The translations under genes and the position numbers were made by a program. A DNA stretch of 64,000 nucleotides, taken from Clostridia bacterium (lineage in GTDB: Bacteria > Bacillota > Clostridia > Oscillospirales > Acutalibacteraceae). Every line of letters begins with the position of its first letter. Position 1 is the stretch's first letter. The notes under the pieces were generated by a model. It searched no databases. It was not told where the DNA came from and saw nothing but the letters and a program-made list of their open reading frames with translations. Shown here one piece after another: positions 43,534 to 54,183 of the stretch. The stretch lies in assembly GCA_017521425.1 (NCBI GenBank), contig JAFXCQ010000016.1, positions 1 through 64,000 on the forward strand, given 5' to 3'.

Positions 43534-45615
43534 TTATTTTTTTTCTTCTAATTGTTTTTTTAACGCAACCTCATATTCTTCGACAGGCATTGGCTTGAAG
43601 AAGTAATAGCCCTGTGCTTCATAAGCGCCAATGCTAATAAGGAAATCTGCCTGTTCTCGTGTTTCAACACCTTCAACGACCACTTTTAAGTCAAGTGCAT
43701 TTGCCATTGAAACAACAGAAGTAAGGATTTTTCCGGCTCTTTCATCAGAAGTCGAAGTTGGTAAGAAATTAATGTCAATTTTTAAAACATCAACTTTAAT
43801 ATCTTTGAGAGAGTTAAGTGAAGAGTAACCGCTGCCAAAGTCATCCATAAGTACATGGAACCCACCTTTTTGAAGGTTATAGGTAAGTTCAACTAACTTG
43901 TGGTTATCTGAAATAAATGAGCTTTCGGTGAGTTCAAATTCAATGAACTCGTGTGGGATGTTATATGTATCAACTATTTTTACAATGTTTGGGAAGAGGT
44001 TCGGATCATAAAGGTCTGCTCTTGAAACATTAACAGAAACAGGGAGAATCGGAATTCCCTCACTACGCCATTTATCAAGCTGTTTAGAAACCGTACCGAA
44101 AATATAATAATCAAGCTCCGTAATAAATCCGTTGTTTTCAAAAATCGGAATAAAGCTTCTTGGTGAAATAAGACCTTTTTCAGGATGTACCCAACGCACA
44201 AGTGCTTCCGAACCGATGATTTCACCAGTTCTCATATCAACTTTAGGTTGAAGATAAATTTTAAATTCGCCATTTTCAAGTGCGCGTTTCATTTCTGAAA
44301 CAATTGTAATTTCAATTTCTTCCTGTTCACGAAGCGCTTCGTCAAAATAAGAAACGTGTGATTTATAATTGTTTTTTGTTGCTTTCTGTGCAACACCCGC
44401 TCTGTCAAGCATATGTCTTACAGAATACTCTGAGTTTTCGGCAATATAAATACCAAAAGAAAGTGTGATATCAAAATTAAGCGGATACATTTTAACTGCG
44501 GCAACCAATGTATCAATTATAGAATTAAGTAACTCTTCGCTTTCGTAAGGAACAGAAAACGCGAATAAGTCAGAAGTTATACGACAATAAGTACCATTTT
44601 TAATAGGTTCAATGATTTCTTGAAGCTTAACTGCAATAAATTTGAGAATTGAGTCACCTTCAGAGGTACCGAAAAGCTGATTTATAATTTTGAAGCTTTC
44701 AATGTCAAAACGAACAATTGCAAATTTAATATCTGAGTTAGCTTCAATGATTGATTGTGTTTTTTCAACGAAGGTATTTCTGTTAGGAATTTTTGTGAGT
44801 CTGTCAATAGAAGAGAAAATTTCAAGCTTTTTAATTGCTTCCATCTCACTGTTGATATTGTTGAATGTGAGAATTGCTCTTGTTTTAATACCATTTTCAA
44901 TATGTATAGTAAGAGCAAGGCGGAACCATTCGTAAATATTGTTATCTGTAAGAATTCTGATGTTGATATATTTCTGAACAGTTTCGTGAATATCGCCTAC
45001 ATTAAGGAAAGAAATGACCGCATCTAAATCCGGGCGATAAATAAGCCCAATCATTGTAGTAGGGTCAAAAATGTCAATGTTACAAAAATCTCTGTGAACA
45101 TATTTTGAGTATTCAGGGTCAATAAATGTTTTACCGGTAACAAAGTTATATTCTGCAGAAAACGTATTTGTCTGACGCATTACAATTGTATGACGGTCTT
45201 CTAAAGAAGAAGCAGTAGATTTTATTTTTTGATGCTCTGCTTCGTGACGAGCGAGAATTGCCTTGACTTTTTTTACTGCATTCTGTGGATTAAATGGTTT
45301 GTAAATCAAGTCAGTTGCACCAAGGTCTAAAAGACGGTCTTCTGCTTCAGGCGAATTATCTGTTGTAGAAATAACAACAGGAATATCTGAATATTCGGTT
45401 TCTTTGACTTTTTCGAGGAAATAGAACCCGTCGTAGCCTGGCATAATTATATCAAGCACAACAATGTCAATATTACCATTGTGCTTGCTTATTACATCAA
45501 GTGCTTCCTTACCATCACAAGCCTCTAAAACTTCAAACTCGTTTGAAAAAAGCTTAGATAGTATTTTTCTGTTAATTTCGGCATCGTCAACTGCCAAGAG
45601 AGTTTTCTTATCCAC
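43534..45615 (-). CDS. REC-GGDEF(degenerate)-EAL protein
   Basis: 693 residues from a GTG at 45615 that has GGAGG eight bases upstream; a TTG at 45630 overlaps that site. Order: receiver (LAVDDAE, VLDIIMPGYDG, IYKPFN), a PAS-like linker (~150-250), a GGDEF-like domain with the signature RITSDLF (inactive as a cyclase), and an EAL domain with intact motifs (EALVRW, NVSR, ELTES, DDFGSGYSSL, KID, EGVE, QGYYF). Predicted phosphorylation-controlled c-di-GMP phosphodiesterase, the close relative of the one at 18181 but lacking the second receiver. Confidence 0.9.
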   Translation of the reverse strand: MDKKTLLAVDDAEINRKILSKLFSNEFEVLEACDGKEALDVISKHNGNIDIVVLDIIMPGYDGFYFLEKVKETEYSDIPVVISTTDNSPEAEDRLLDLGATDLIYKPFNPQNAVKKVKAILARHEAEHQKIKSTASSLEDRHTIVMRQTNTFSAEYNFVTGKTFIDPEYSKYVHRDFCNIDIFDPTTMIGLIYRPDLDAVISFLNVGDIHETVQKYINIRILTDNNIYEWFRLALTIHIENGIKTRAILTFNNINSEMEAIKKLEIFSSIDRLTKIPNRNTFVEKTQSIIEANSDIKFAIVRFDIESFKIINQLFGTSEGDSILKFIAVKLQEIIEPIKNGTYCRITSDLFAFSVPYESEELLNSIIDTLVAAVKMYPLNFDITLSFGIYIAENSEYSVRHMLDRAGVAQKATKNNYKSHVSYFDEALREQEEIEITIVSEMKRALENGEFKIYLQPKVDMRTGEIIGSEALVRWVHPEKGLISPRSFIPIFENNGFITELDYYIFGTVSKQLDKWRSEGIPILPVSVNVSRADLYDPNLFPNIVKIVDTYNIPHEFIEFELTESSFISDNHKLVELTYNLQKGGFHVLMDDFGSGYSSLNSLKDIKVDVLKIDINFLPTSTSDERAGKILTSVVSMANALDLKVVVEGVETREQADFLISIGAYEAQGYYFFKPMPVEEYEVALKKQLEEKK

Positions 45616-45877
45616 AGAAAAAACCTCCAAAGATTGTTAATTAAGAATTGTGTACCGCAGAATTTATATGGAAATTTAACAATTTACAAGACAAAAAGCC
45701 GCTTTTTATACTACGTGTAGAAAAAATACACAAAACTTATCTACTTAATATTATCAATTTAACACATTTTACTAAAAAAATCAATAGAAATACCCTAAAT
45801 TTTTCAGTAGATTCACGAAAAATGTTCGTTTTTGAAAAAAGTTGAGAAATATTAAAAGGATTTGAAAAAATCATTAA

Positions 45878-45913
45878 ATGCATAATATACATAGAATTAT
45901 GCATAAATATTCG
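45878..45913. promoter_or_regulatory. ArgR-like palindromes, distal
   Basis: ATGCATAAT (45878-45886) and ATTATGCAT (45896-45904), followed by the ARG-box-like TGCATAAATATTCG (45900-45913). Rest of 45616-45877 is A+T-rich without a gene. Confidence 0.45.
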
Positions 45914-45942
45914 AAAAGTAAAGTGCAAAATGACAAAAATGC

Positions 45943-45960
45943 AAATATTTATAAATATTT
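45943..45960. promoter_or_regulatory. ArgR-like palindrome, proximal
   Basis: Perfect 18-bp palindrome AAATATTTATAAATATTT, 13 bp upstream of the argG -35. Confidence 0.45.
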
Positions 45961-45973
45961 ATGAAAAAAGGTG

Positions 45974-46002
45974 TTGACAAAACAATGATAAAGTTGTAAT
46001 AT
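45974..46002 (+). promoter_or_regulatory. arg operon promoter
   Basis: TTGACA (45974-45979), 17-bp spacer, TAATAT (45997-46002). A third ArgR-like pair, TGAATATT/AATATGCA (46016-46037), lies just after the expected start site. Confidence 0.7.
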
Positions 46003-46051
46003 TATGCACATCAAATGAATATTGTTGCAAATATGCACGGAGGTAATAAAA

Positions 46052-47284
46052 ATGGATAAGAAAAACATTAAAAAGGTAGTTTTAGCATATTCTGGCGGAC
46101 TTGATACATCAATCATTATTCCTTGGCTTAAAGAAAATTATAACAACTGTGAAGTTATTGCAGTTTCAGGTAATGTTGGTCAGGCAAGTGAATTAGAAGG
46201 TCTTGAAGAAAAAGCTATTAAAACAGGTGCTTCAAAGCTTTACATTGAAGACCTTACAAAAGAATTTATTGAAGATTATGTTTTTCCTTGCGTTCAGGCA
46301 GGTGCAAAATATGAAGAATATCTTTTAGGTACAGCTTTCGCTCGTCCATCTATTGGTAAAAGAGTTGCAGAAATCGCTTTAGCTGAGGGTGCAGACGCAA
46401 TCTGCCACGGTTGTACAGGTAAAGGTAATGACCAGGTTCGTTTTGAGCTTGCTATTAAAGCATTCGCACCAGATATGCCAATTATCGCTCCTTGGAGAGA
46501 GTGGGATATTAAATCTCGTGAAGAAGAAATTGAATATGCAGAAGCACACAATGTTCCACTTAAAATCAGCAGAGAAACAAACTATTCAAAAGATAAAAAT
46601 ATCTGGCACCTTTCTCACGAAGGTCTTGATCTTGAAGACCCAATGAACGAGCCACTTTATAATAAAGAAGGTTTCCTTGAAATGGGTGTTTCACCAGAAA
46701 TGGCACCAGACAAACCAACTTATGTTACAATTCACTTTGAAAAAGGTGTTCCAACAGCTATTGATGGCAAAGATATGGGTGCAGTTGAGATTGTTGAAAA
46801 ACTTAATGAGCTCGGTGGCGCAAATGGTATTGGTCTTCTTGACATTGTTGAAAACAGACTTGTTGGTATGAAATGCCGTGGTGTATACGAAACACCAGGT
46901 GGTGCAATTCTTTACAAAGCACACGAAGTTCTTGAGACAATCTGTCTTGATAAAGAAACTGCTCACTACAAAGCACTTGTTGCACAAAAATTAGCAGAAC
47001 TCGTTTACAATGCACAATGGTTTACACCACTTACAGAAGCAATTTTAGCATTTGTTAAGAGCACACAACAAACTGTAACAGGTGATGTTACACTCAAACT
47101 TTATAAGGGTAATATGATAAATGCAGGTGTTAAATCTCCATTCTCACTTTATGACCCTGAAATTGCTACATTTGATGAAGACGAAGTTTATGACCAGAAA
47201 GATTCTGCGGGCTTCATTAACCTTTATGGTCTTCCAATCAAGGTTATGGCAAAAATGAAAGAGAAAAACGGTTTAGACAAGTAA
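46052..47284 (+). CDS. Argininosuccinate synthase
   Basis: 410 residues from the ATG at 46052 after GGAGG. ATP-pyrophosphatase P-loop AYSGGLDTS at the N-terminus, '[13 protein letters not shown]' and citrulline/aspartate-binding residues are present. Joins citrulline and aspartate with ATP. First gene of the operon argGHCJBDF; a stem-loop separates it from argH. Confidence 0.96.
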   Translation: MDKKNIKKVVLAYSGGLDTSIIIPWLKENYNNCEVIAVSGNVGQASELEGLEEKAIKTGASKLYIEDLTKEFIEDYVFPCVQAGAKYEEYLLGTAFARPSIGKRVAEIALAEGADAICHGCTGKGNDQVRFELAIKAFAPDMPIIAPWREWDIKSREEEIEYAEAHNVPLKISRETNYSKDKNIWHLSHEGLDLEDPMNEPLYNKEGFLEMGVSPEMAPDKPTYVTIHFEKGVPTAIDGKDMGAVEIVEKLNELGGANGIGLLDIVENRLVGMKCRGVYETPGGAILYKAHEVLETICLDKETAHYKALVAQKLAELVYNAQWFTPLTEAILAFVKSTQQTVTGDVTLKLYKGNMINAGVKSPFSLYDPEIATFDEDEVYDQKDSAGFINLYGLPIKVMAKMKEKNGLDK

Positions 47285-47300
47285 TTATATAAATAATTAG

Positions 47301-47345
47301 TATTAACCACTGATTAGAAACATTAGAAACAGTCAGTGGTTAATA
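47301..47345 (+). other. Intercistronic stem-loop between argG and argH
   Basis: TATTAACCACTGA pairs with TCAGTGGTTAATA; no T-tract. Likely mRNA processing or stability element giving different argG and downstream levels. Confidence 0.5.
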
Positions 47346-47368
47346 ATATTGAAAGGACTTTTATTATT

Positions 47369-48760
47369 ATGGATAAAATGTGGGCAGGAAGATTTCAGAA
47401 GGCTTTAAATAAAGAAGCAGATGATTTTAATTCTTCCATTCACTTTGACAGTAAAATGTATGTGCAGGATATAAAAGGTTCAATTGCGCACGCTTCAATG
47501 CTTGTGAAACAAGGTATTATTTCTGCTGAGGATTTTAATGAAATCACAGACGGACTTTCTTCAATCTGCGACGATATAACAAGCGGTGCACTTCCTATTG
47601 ATATGGAAGCAGAGGATATTCATATGTTTGTTGAAGCAGAACTTACAAAGCGTAAAGGCGATGTTGGTAAAAGACTTCATACAGCACGAAGCAGAAATGA
47701 CCAGGTTGCTCTTGATATCCGTCTTTATTTAAGAGATGAAGCGGTAGAAGTAAATGAACTTTTATATAATTTAATAGAAGCAATTTTAGAACAGGCAAAG
47801 AAAAACCAGGATGCAATTATGCCAGGTTACACACATTTACAAAGAGCTCAGCCCATTACATTCAGTCACCATCTTTTAGCGTATGCTATGATGTTTATCC
47901 GTGATATTGGTCGTCTTTCTGATGCGGTTAAAAGAATGAATTATTCACCACTTGGTTCTTGTGCACTTTCAGGTACTACATATAATACAGACAGAGAATT
48001 TGTAGCAGAAAAGTTAGATTTTTACGGTATAACACAAAACAGTATTGATGGTGTTTCAGACAGAGATTTCTGTGTTGAATTACTTTCTTGCTTTAGTTTA
48101 ATTATGATGCATCTTTCAAGATTTTCAGAAGAAGTAATTCTCTGGTCTTCCTGGGAATTCAAATTCGTTGAATTGGATGACTCATATACAACAGGCTCAA
48201 GCATTATGCCACAGAAGAAAAATCCTGATATGGCAGAATTGGTAAGAGGTAAAACAGGTAGAGTTTATGGTGATTTAATGTCACTTTTAACATCTTTAAA
48301 GGGCTTACCACTTGCATATAACAAAGATATGCAGGAAGATAAGGAAGCGATTTTTGACGGTATTGAAACAGTTAAAGAGTGCTTAAGTATTTTTGCACCA
48401 ATGATTTCTACAATGACTGCATTAAAAGATAATATGTATAAAGCGGCACAAAAAGGTTTTATAAACGCAACAGATTTGGCAGATTACCTCGTTAAAAAGG
48501 GTCTTCCTTTCCGTTCCGCTTATAAAATTGTAGGTCAGATTGTTGCAAAATGTATAGATGAAAATATCGTTCTTGATAATATGGAACTTTCTGAATATCA
48601 GAAATTCAGTGATTTATTCCAGAACGATTTATACGAAGAAATTTCACTTGAAACTTGTATTAAAAAGAGAATTTCTGCAGGTTCAACAGGTTATGAATCA
48701 GTAGAAAAACAAATAGAGTATGTTACGGAGTTTATAAATGGCAAAAAAGATATTTATTGA
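47369..48760 (+). CDS. Argininosuccinate lyase
   Basis: 463 residues from the ATG at 47369 (AAAGGA upstream). Fumarase-superfamily signature GSSIMPQKKNPD near residue 280, 'HTARSRNDQV' and 'GYTHLQRAQPI' are intact. Splits argininosuccinate into arginine and fumarate. The last 23 bases overlap argC. Confidence 0.96.
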   Translation: MDKMWAGRFQKALNKEADDFNSSIHFDSKMYVQDIKGSIAHASMLVKQGIISAEDFNEITDGLSSICDDITSGALPIDMEAEDIHMFVEAELTKRKGDVGKRLHTARSRNDQVALDIRLYLRDEAVEVNELLYNLIEAILEQAKKNQDAIMPGYTHLQRAQPITFSHHLLAYAMMFIRDIGRLSDAVKRMNYSPLGSCALSGTTYNTDREFVAEKLDFYGITQNSIDGVSDRDFCVELLSCFSLIMMHLSRFSEEVILWSSWEFKFVELDDSYTTGSSIMPQKKNPDMAELVRGKTGRVYGDLMSLLTSLKGLPLAYNKDMQEDKEAIFDGIETVKECLSIFAPMISTMTALKDNMYKAAQKGFINATDLADYLVKKGLPFRSAYKIVGQIVAKCIDENIVLDNMELSEYQKFSDLFQNDLYEEISLETCIKKRISAGSTGYESVEKQIEYVTEFINGKKDIY

Positions 48761-49676
48761 TGGTAAAGCAGGTACTACGGGTCTCAGAATTTTTGAAAGA
48801 CTTGAAAATTTTGAGGGAATTGAAATTATTACGCTTTCAGACGAAAAGCGAAAAGATATAAATGCAAGAAAAGAAGCACTTAACAGTGCAGATATTGCAT
48901 TTTTGTGTCTTCCTGATGATGCTGCAAGAGAGTCTGTAAGTCTTATTGAAAATGACAAAACTGTTGTAATTGATACTTCAACTGCGCACAGAACAGACGA
49001 GGCTTTTGCTTATGGCTTTCCTGAGCTTTCAGAAAATCATAAAGAAAAACTTAAAAGCAGTAAGAGAATTGCAGTGCCAGGCTGTCACGCAAGTGGATTT
49101 ATAGCACTTATATATCCGCTTATAGAAAGCGGTATTTTAGGCGAAAATGAAAATCTTTCCTGTTTTTCGCTTACAGGATATTCTGGTGGCGGTAAAAAGA
49201 TGATTGCTGAATACGAGGATGCAGAAAGAGCAGAGCTTTTAGACGCACCAAGGCAGTATGGTCTTACTCAGCAACATAAGCATTTAAAAGAAATGAAAGC
49301 GATTTCAAAAATAGAAAATGCCCCTGTATTCTGCCCGGTGGTAGCACCTTTTTATTCAGGTATGGAAGTGACCGTGCCGATATTTAAAAATATGCTTAAA
49401 AATGGTACTACAATTGAAGATATCAAAAGTGTTTATAAAGAAAAATATCAGGGACCTATTGTGAATTTCAAGGAGAATAATGACGAAGCAGGCTTTATTT
49501 CTGCGGGAGCTTTTTCTGGTCTTGATTCTATGGAAATTTCCGTTTTTGGTAATGAGGACAGAATTATTCTTACTGCAAGATATGACAATTTAGGCAAAGG
49601 TGCTTCAGGTGCCGCAATAGAATGTCTTAATATTGTTTTAGGTCAGGATGAAACAACAGGTTTAGTTATAAAATAG
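48738..49676 (+). CDS. N-acetyl-gamma-glutamyl-phosphate reductase (short, type 2)
   Basis: 312 residues, the short ArgC form. Rossmann start 'IFIDGKAGTTGLRIFERL', catalytic Cys in VPGCHASGF. Reduces N-acetylglutamyl phosphate to the semialdehyde with NADPH. Starts within argH; GGAG upstream. Confidence 0.94.
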   Translation: MAKKIFIDGKAGTTGLRIFERLENFEGIEIITLSDEKRKDINARKEALNSADIAFLCLPDDAARESVSLIENDKTVVIDTSTAHRTDEAFAYGFPELSENHKEKLKSSKRIAVPGCHASGFIALIYPLIESGILGENENLSCFSLTGYSGGGKKMIAEYEDAERAELLDAPRQYGLTQQHKHLKEMKAISKIENAPVFCPVVAPFYSGMEVTVPIFKNMLKNGTTIEDIKSVYKEKYQGPIVNFKENNDEAGFISAGAFSGLDSMEISVFGNEDRIILTARYDNLGKGASGAAIECLNIVLGQDETTGLVIK

Positions 49677-49686
49677 AGGTAAATTT

Positions 49687-50898
49687 ATGGAAATTATAAA
49701 TGGTGGTGTTTGTGCCGCAAAGGGTTTTACTGCTGGTGGCATTCACTGTGGTATAAGAAAAAACAAAACAAAAAAAGATTTAGCACTCATATTCAGTGAG
49801 AAAAAAGCGGCGGCAGCAGCAGTTTACACTACAAATTTAGTGAAAGGTGCACCGCTCGTGGTTACTAAAAATCATATTGCAGATGGCTTTGCACAAGCGG
49901 TTATCTGTAATAGCGGTAATGCTAATACCTGCAACGCAAACGGAATTGAAATCGCTGAAGGTATGAGTAAATTAGTAGCAGAAACTATGAATATCAAAGA
50001 TAGTGATGTTGTAGTTGCTTCAACTGGTGTTATTGGTCAGCCACTCGATATCGAACCTATAAAAAATGGTATGGAAGAATTAAAAAATTCTTTGGGTAAC
50101 AATAGTCAGGATGCCGCGGAGGGTATTATGACAACTGATACAGTTTTAAAAGAAATTGCTGTTTCTTTTAATGTTTGCGGAAAAGAATGTAAAATCGGCG
50201 GTATTGCAAAAGGCTCCGGTATGATTCATCCTAATATGGCTACAATGCTCGTGTTTATTACAACTGACTGTGCTATTTCACCGGAAATGTTACAGAAAGC
50301 ACTTTCGACTGATATTAAAAATACATTCAATATGGTAAGTGTTGATGGTGATACTTCAACAAATGATATGGTAACAGTTCTTGCTAATGGTATGGCGGGT
50401 AATGAAGAAATAACTTCAGATGGCGAAGATTTCAATATCTTTATGAAAGCACTCAACACAATAACCGTTCACCTTTGCAGAATGATTGCAGGTGATGGTG
50501 AGGGTGCAACAAAGCTTTTAGAGTGTCAGGTAAATGGTGCAAAAACTGAAAATATCGCAAAGACGGTTGCCAAAAGTGTTATTTGTTCATCACTCACAAA
50601 AGCGGCTATGTTCGGTGCAGATGCAAACTGGGGCAGAGTACTTTGTGCTATCGGCTACAGCGGTGCAGATGTAGATGTTACTAAAATTGATGTTTCATTT
50701 ATTTCAGATAAAGGCGAAATTCTCGTTTGTAAAAATGGTGCAGGCGTAGAATTTTCGGAAGAAAAAGCAAAAGAAATTCTTCTTGAAAAAGAAATTGTTA
50801 CTAGAATTGAGTTAAATGATGGTTCAGCTTCTGCTACTGCGTGGGGTTGTGATTTAACTTACGAATATGTAAAAATTAACGGAGATTACAGAACATGA
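49687..50898 (+). CDS. Bifunctional ornithine acetyltransferase / N-acetylglutamate synthase
   Basis: 403 residues. The self-cleavage site is in GMIHPNMATMLVF (Thr near residue 187), so the precursor splits into alpha and beta chains. Recycles the acetyl group from acetylornithine to glutamate, which explains the absence of argA and argE here. Overlaps argB by 4 bp (ATGA). Confidence 0.95.
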   Translation: MEIINGGVCAAKGFTAGGIHCGIRKNKTKKDLALIFSEKKAAAAAVYTTNLVKGAPLVVTKNHIADGFAQAVICNSGNANTCNANGIEIAEGMSKLVAETMNIKDSDVVVASTGVIGQPLDIEPIKNGMEELKNSLGNNSQDAAEGIMTTDTVLKEIAVSFNVCGKECKIGGIAKGSGMIHPNMATMLVFITTDCAISPEMLQKALSTDIKNTFNMVSVDGDTSTNDMVTVLANGMAGNEEITSDGEDFNIFMKALNTITVHLCRMIAGDGEGATKLLECQVNGAKTENIAKTVAKSVICSSLTKAAMFGADANWGRVLCAIGYSGADVDVTKIDVSFISDKGEILVCKNGAGVEFSEEKAKEILLEKEIVTRIELNDGSASATAWGCDLTYEYVKINGDYRT

Positions 50899-51776
50899 TA
50901 GATAAAAACGTTACAAATTTAGACAGAGCGGAAATTCTTACACAGGCTTTGCCATATATTCAGAAATATCACGAAAAGATTATCGTTGTAAAATATGGCG
51001 GTAATGCTATGGTAAGCGAAGAATTGAAACAACAGGTTATGGAAGATATTGTTCTTCTTCATCTTATAGGTGTAAAGGTTGTTTTAGTTCATGGTGGTGG
51101 ACCGGAAATTACAGAAACACTCAATAAAATAGGTAAAGAAAGCTTATTTGTTGATGGTCTTCGCGTTACAGACAAAGAAACTGCAGATGTGGTACAGATG
51201 GTGCTTGCAGGTAAAATCAATAAATCTCTTGTTAATCTTATTCAGATAAAAGGTGGCAAGGCTATTGGTATTTCAGGTCTTGATGGTCATATGATTGAGG
51301 CAGAAGTCAAAGACGAAAGATTAGGCTTTGTCGGCAGAATTACAAAAGTAGATGTAACACCAGTTTTAGATGTTCTTGAAAAAGGTTATATTCCGGTTGT
51401 TTCAACTGTTGGTTGTGATAACGAGGGTAATGTTTATAACATAAATGCAGATACTGCCGCATCTTACATAGCGGGTGCTATGAATGCAACAAGACTTATT
51501 TCTATGACAGATATTGCGGGTGTTTTAAAAGATAAGGACGACCCGAATTCTATTATTAAATGCATTAACATAGAAGATGCACAGAAGTTATTTGAAAGTG
51601 GTGTCATTTCAGGCGGAATGATTCCAAAGGTTGAGTGTTGTATAGATGCAATAAGAAAAGGTGTAGAAAAAGTAATTATAATGGACGGTAGAATTCCACA
51701 CTCAATTCTCATAGAATTATTGACAGATGAGGGTGCCGGTACAATGGTTACCGAAGAATATGATGATGAAAGATAA
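50895..51776 (+). CDS. Acetylglutamate kinase
   Basis: 293 residues with VVKYGGNAM, LVHGGGPEI and 'GMIPKVECC' motifs of the amino-acid kinase family. Phosphorylates N-acetylglutamate; in cyclic pathways with ArgJ this step is often inhibited by arginine. Start ATG overlaps the argJ stop. Confidence 0.95.
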   Translation: MIDKNVTNLDRAEILTQALPYIQKYHEKIIVVKYGGNAMVSEELKQQVMEDIVLLHLIGVKVVLVHGGGPEITETLNKIGKESLFVDGLRVTDKETADVVQMVLAGKINKSLVNLIQIKGGKAIGISGLDGHMIEAEVKDERLGFVGRITKVDVTPVLDVLEKGYIPVVSTVGCDNEGNVYNINADTAASYIAGAMNATRLISMTDIAGVLKDKDDPNSIIKCINIEDAQKLFESGVISGGMIPKVECCIDAIRKGVEKVIIMDGRIPHSILIELLTDEGAGTMVTEEYDDER

Positions 51777-51786
51777 GGGGATATAA

Positions 51787-52953
51787 ATGAGCGTTAAGGA
51801 GAAAGATAAGTATTATATAGCAAATACTTACGGAAGATTTCCCATTGAAATTGTTTCCGGCAAAGGATCAACGGTAGTTGATGAAAACGGTAAAGAATAT
51901 ATTGATATGGGCAGTGGTATCGCGGTAAATATTTTTGGTATGTGTGACGAGGAATGGGTAAGTGCAGTAGCAAAACAACTTACAACTTGTCAGCATACAT
52001 CTAATCTTTATTATTCAGAACCTTGTGTAAAGCTTGCAGAGCTTCTTTGTGAGAAAACTGGAATGAAAAAAGTGTTTTTTGGTAATTCGGGTGCAGAGGC
52101 AAATGAAGGCGCGATAAAAACTGCAAGAAAATATGCGTTCGAGAAAAAAGGTAAGGATTATTATAAAATCTTGACTTTAAATAACAGTTTCCACGGCAGA
52201 ACAATCACAACTCTTGCGGCGACGGGTCAGGATGCTTTTCATAATGACTTTTTACCGCTTACAGATGGTTTTGTTTATACAGATGCTAATGATATAGAAA
52301 TGTTGAAAAAGACAGTAGCCGAAAACAAGTTAGCGGCTATTATGTTTGAAACTGTTCAGGGTGAAGGTGGTGTAGTGCCGCTTACAAATGAATTTGTTTC
52401 TGCAATTAAAGAAATATGTGAAAAAGAAGATATTTTAATGATTGTTGACGAAGTTCAGACTGGTAACGGCAGAACAGGTAAACTTTACGGATATATGCAT
52501 TACGGAATTACACCTGACATTGTAACAACCGCAAAAGGTTTAGGCGGCGGACTTCCTATTGGTGCTGTTATGTTTGGCGAAAAAACAAAAGATGTTTTAA
52601 CAAGTGGTACTCACGGTTCAACCTTCGGCGGTAATCCTATTGCGTGTGCAGGGGCAGTGAATATTGTTTCTCGTCTTACCTACGGATTTTTAGAAGATGT
52701 AAACCGAAAATCAAAATATATAATTAAAGAACTCGAAAATGCAGATGGTGTAAAAAGTGTTACAGGTCTTGGTCTTATGCTCGGTATTGAAACTGAAAAA
52801 GATGCAGGCGAAGTAATAAAAATTTGCCAGGAAAACGGAGTTCTTCCAATAAAGGCAAAAAATAAAGTAAGACTTTTACCACCACTCAATATCAGCGATG
52901 ATGAATTGATAAAAGCAATCCGTGTTATAAAAAAAGCAGTAAAGGTTGATTGA
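51787..52953 (+). CDS. Acetylornithine aminotransferase
   Basis: 388 residues, class III PLP aminotransferase: '[15 protein letters not shown]', '[11 protein letters not shown]' and PLP lysine in [14 protein letters not shown]. Converts the semialdehyde to N-acetylornithine using glutamate. AAGGGGAT precedes the ATG; ends one base before argF. Confidence 0.95.
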   Translation: MSVKEKDKYYIANTYGRFPIEIVSGKGSTVVDENGKEYIDMGSGIAVNIFGMCDEEWVSAVAKQLTTCQHTSNLYYSEPCVKLAELLCEKTGMKKVFFGNSGAEANEGAIKTARKYAFEKKGKDYYKILTLNNSFHGRTITTLAATGQDAFHNDFLPLTDGFVYTDANDIEMLKKTVAENKLAAIMFETVQGEGGVVPLTNEFVSAIKEICEKEDILMIVDEVQTGNGRTGKLYGYMHYGITPDIVTTAKGLGGGLPIGAVMFGEKTKDVLTSGTHGSTFGGNPIACAGAVNIVSRLTYGFLEDVNRKSKYIIKELENADGVKSVTGLGLMLGIETEKDAGEVIKICQENGVLPIKAKNKVRLLPPLNISDDELIKAIRVIKKAVKVD

Positions 52954-52954
52954 A

Positions 52955-53941
52955 ATGAATTTAGCAGGTAAAGATTTTTTAAAGTTACTTGATTATACAA
53001 GTGAAGAAATAGAATACCTTATAGACCTTGCGGCAGACCTTAAAGAAAAAAAGAAAAAGGGTGTTCCACACGAAGTTTTAAAAGGTAAAAATATTGCGCT
53101 TATATTTGAAAAAACAAGCACAAGAACCCGTTGTAGTTTTGAAGTTGCTGCAAGAGATTTGGGTATGGGTGTTACTTACCTTGACCCGTCTGCTTCACAG
53201 ATTGGCAGAAAAGAAAGTATTGCTGATACTGCAAGAGTGCTTTCTTCAATTTATGACGGAATAGAATATCGTGGTTATGGTCAGGAAGTTGTTGAAGAAC
53301 TTGCAAGATATTCTTCAGTACCTGTATGGAATGGTTTAACAAATGAATTTCATCCTACACAGATTCTTGCCGATTTTCTTACAATCAAAGAAAAATTTGG
53401 TTATTTAAAGGGCATAAACTTTGTTTATCTTGGTGATGCAAGATATAATATGGGTAACTCTTTAATGGTTGGTTGTGCTAAAATGGGACTCAATTTTGTT
53501 GCGTGCGCACCTAAAAAATATTTTCCGGATACCGATTTGGTTGGCGAATGTAAAAAAATTGCAAAATCAACCGGAGCAACCTTAACATTTTCAGAGGACC
53601 CTGTTTCAGCAGTTAAAAATGCGGATGTTGTTTATACGGATGTTTGGGTTTCAATGGGTGAGCCTGAGCTTGTATGGGCAGAGAGAATTAACGATTTATC
53701 AAAATATCAAGTTAATAAGGAATTGATGTCACATACAGGTAAAGACACAATCTTTATGCATTGTCTTCCATCTTACCACGATAAAAAGACTGAAATCGGT
53801 AAAAAAATCTGTGACAAGTTCAACAGAACTGCAGTTGAAGTTACTGACGATGTTTTTGAAAGTGAGCAATCAGTTGTATTCCAGGAAGCAGAAAATAGAA
53901 TGCATACTATAAAAGCGGTTATGTTAGCTACGCTTAAATAA
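52955..53941 (+). CDS. Ornithine carbamoyltransferase
   Basis: 328 residues from the ATG at 52955, one base after the argD stop, with AAAGG upstream; a TTG at 52946 is too close to it. Carbamoyl-phosphate loop STRTRCSFE and ornithine motif HCLPSYHD are present. Makes citrulline, which argG then uses. carAB is not in the window. Confidence 0.95.
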   Translation: MNLAGKDFLKLLDYTSEEIEYLIDLAADLKEKKKKGVPHEVLKGKNIALIFEKTSTRTRCSFEVAARDLGMGVTYLDPSASQIGRKESIADTARVLSSIYDGIEYRGYGQEVVEELARYSSVPVWNGLTNEFHPTQILADFLTIKEKFGYLKGINFVYLGDARYNMGNSLMVGCAKMGLNFVACAPKKYFPDTDLVGECKKIAKSTGATLTFSEDPVSAVKNADVVYTDVWVSMGEPELVWAERINDLSKYQVNKELMSHTGKDTIFMHCLPSYHDKKTEIGKKICDKFNRTAVEVTDDVFESEQSVVFQEAENRMHTIKAVMLATLK

Positions 53942-53993
53942 TAATCAGTGTTCAGTAAGTCAGTGGTTAGTTAGTGAATATAGAAAAAGATGG

Positions 53994-54034
53994 TTCTGTC
54001 ATTTTTAGTTTATGCTAAACTAAAAATGACAGAA
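53994..54034. repeat. Dispersed hairpin repeat, copy 6 (arg operon terminator)
   Basis: The most perfect copy: 19-bp arms (53994-54012 and 54016-54034) with a 3-nt loop, containing GTCATTTTTAGTTTA, followed by TTTTGT. The flanks hold inverted words: 'cagtaagtcagtggt' before and 'actgacttactgaccac' after. Confidence 0.7.
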
Positions 54035-54102
54035 TTTTGTGTATGGGAATATTTTCCGACCACTGACTACTGACTTACTGACCACTTTTACACTAAAACA
54101 TA

Positions 54103-54131
54103 TTGACTTTATGATGAAAAATTAGTACAAT
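54103..54131 (+). promoter_or_regulatory. Promoter of the giant repeat protein
   Basis: TTGACT (54103-54108), 17-bp spacer, TACAAT (54126-54131). Confidence 0.6.
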
Positions 54132-54183
54132 TAAAATGTATAGATATGCTATAAATTATTTTAAATAAAAGGGAAGTGTTTTG

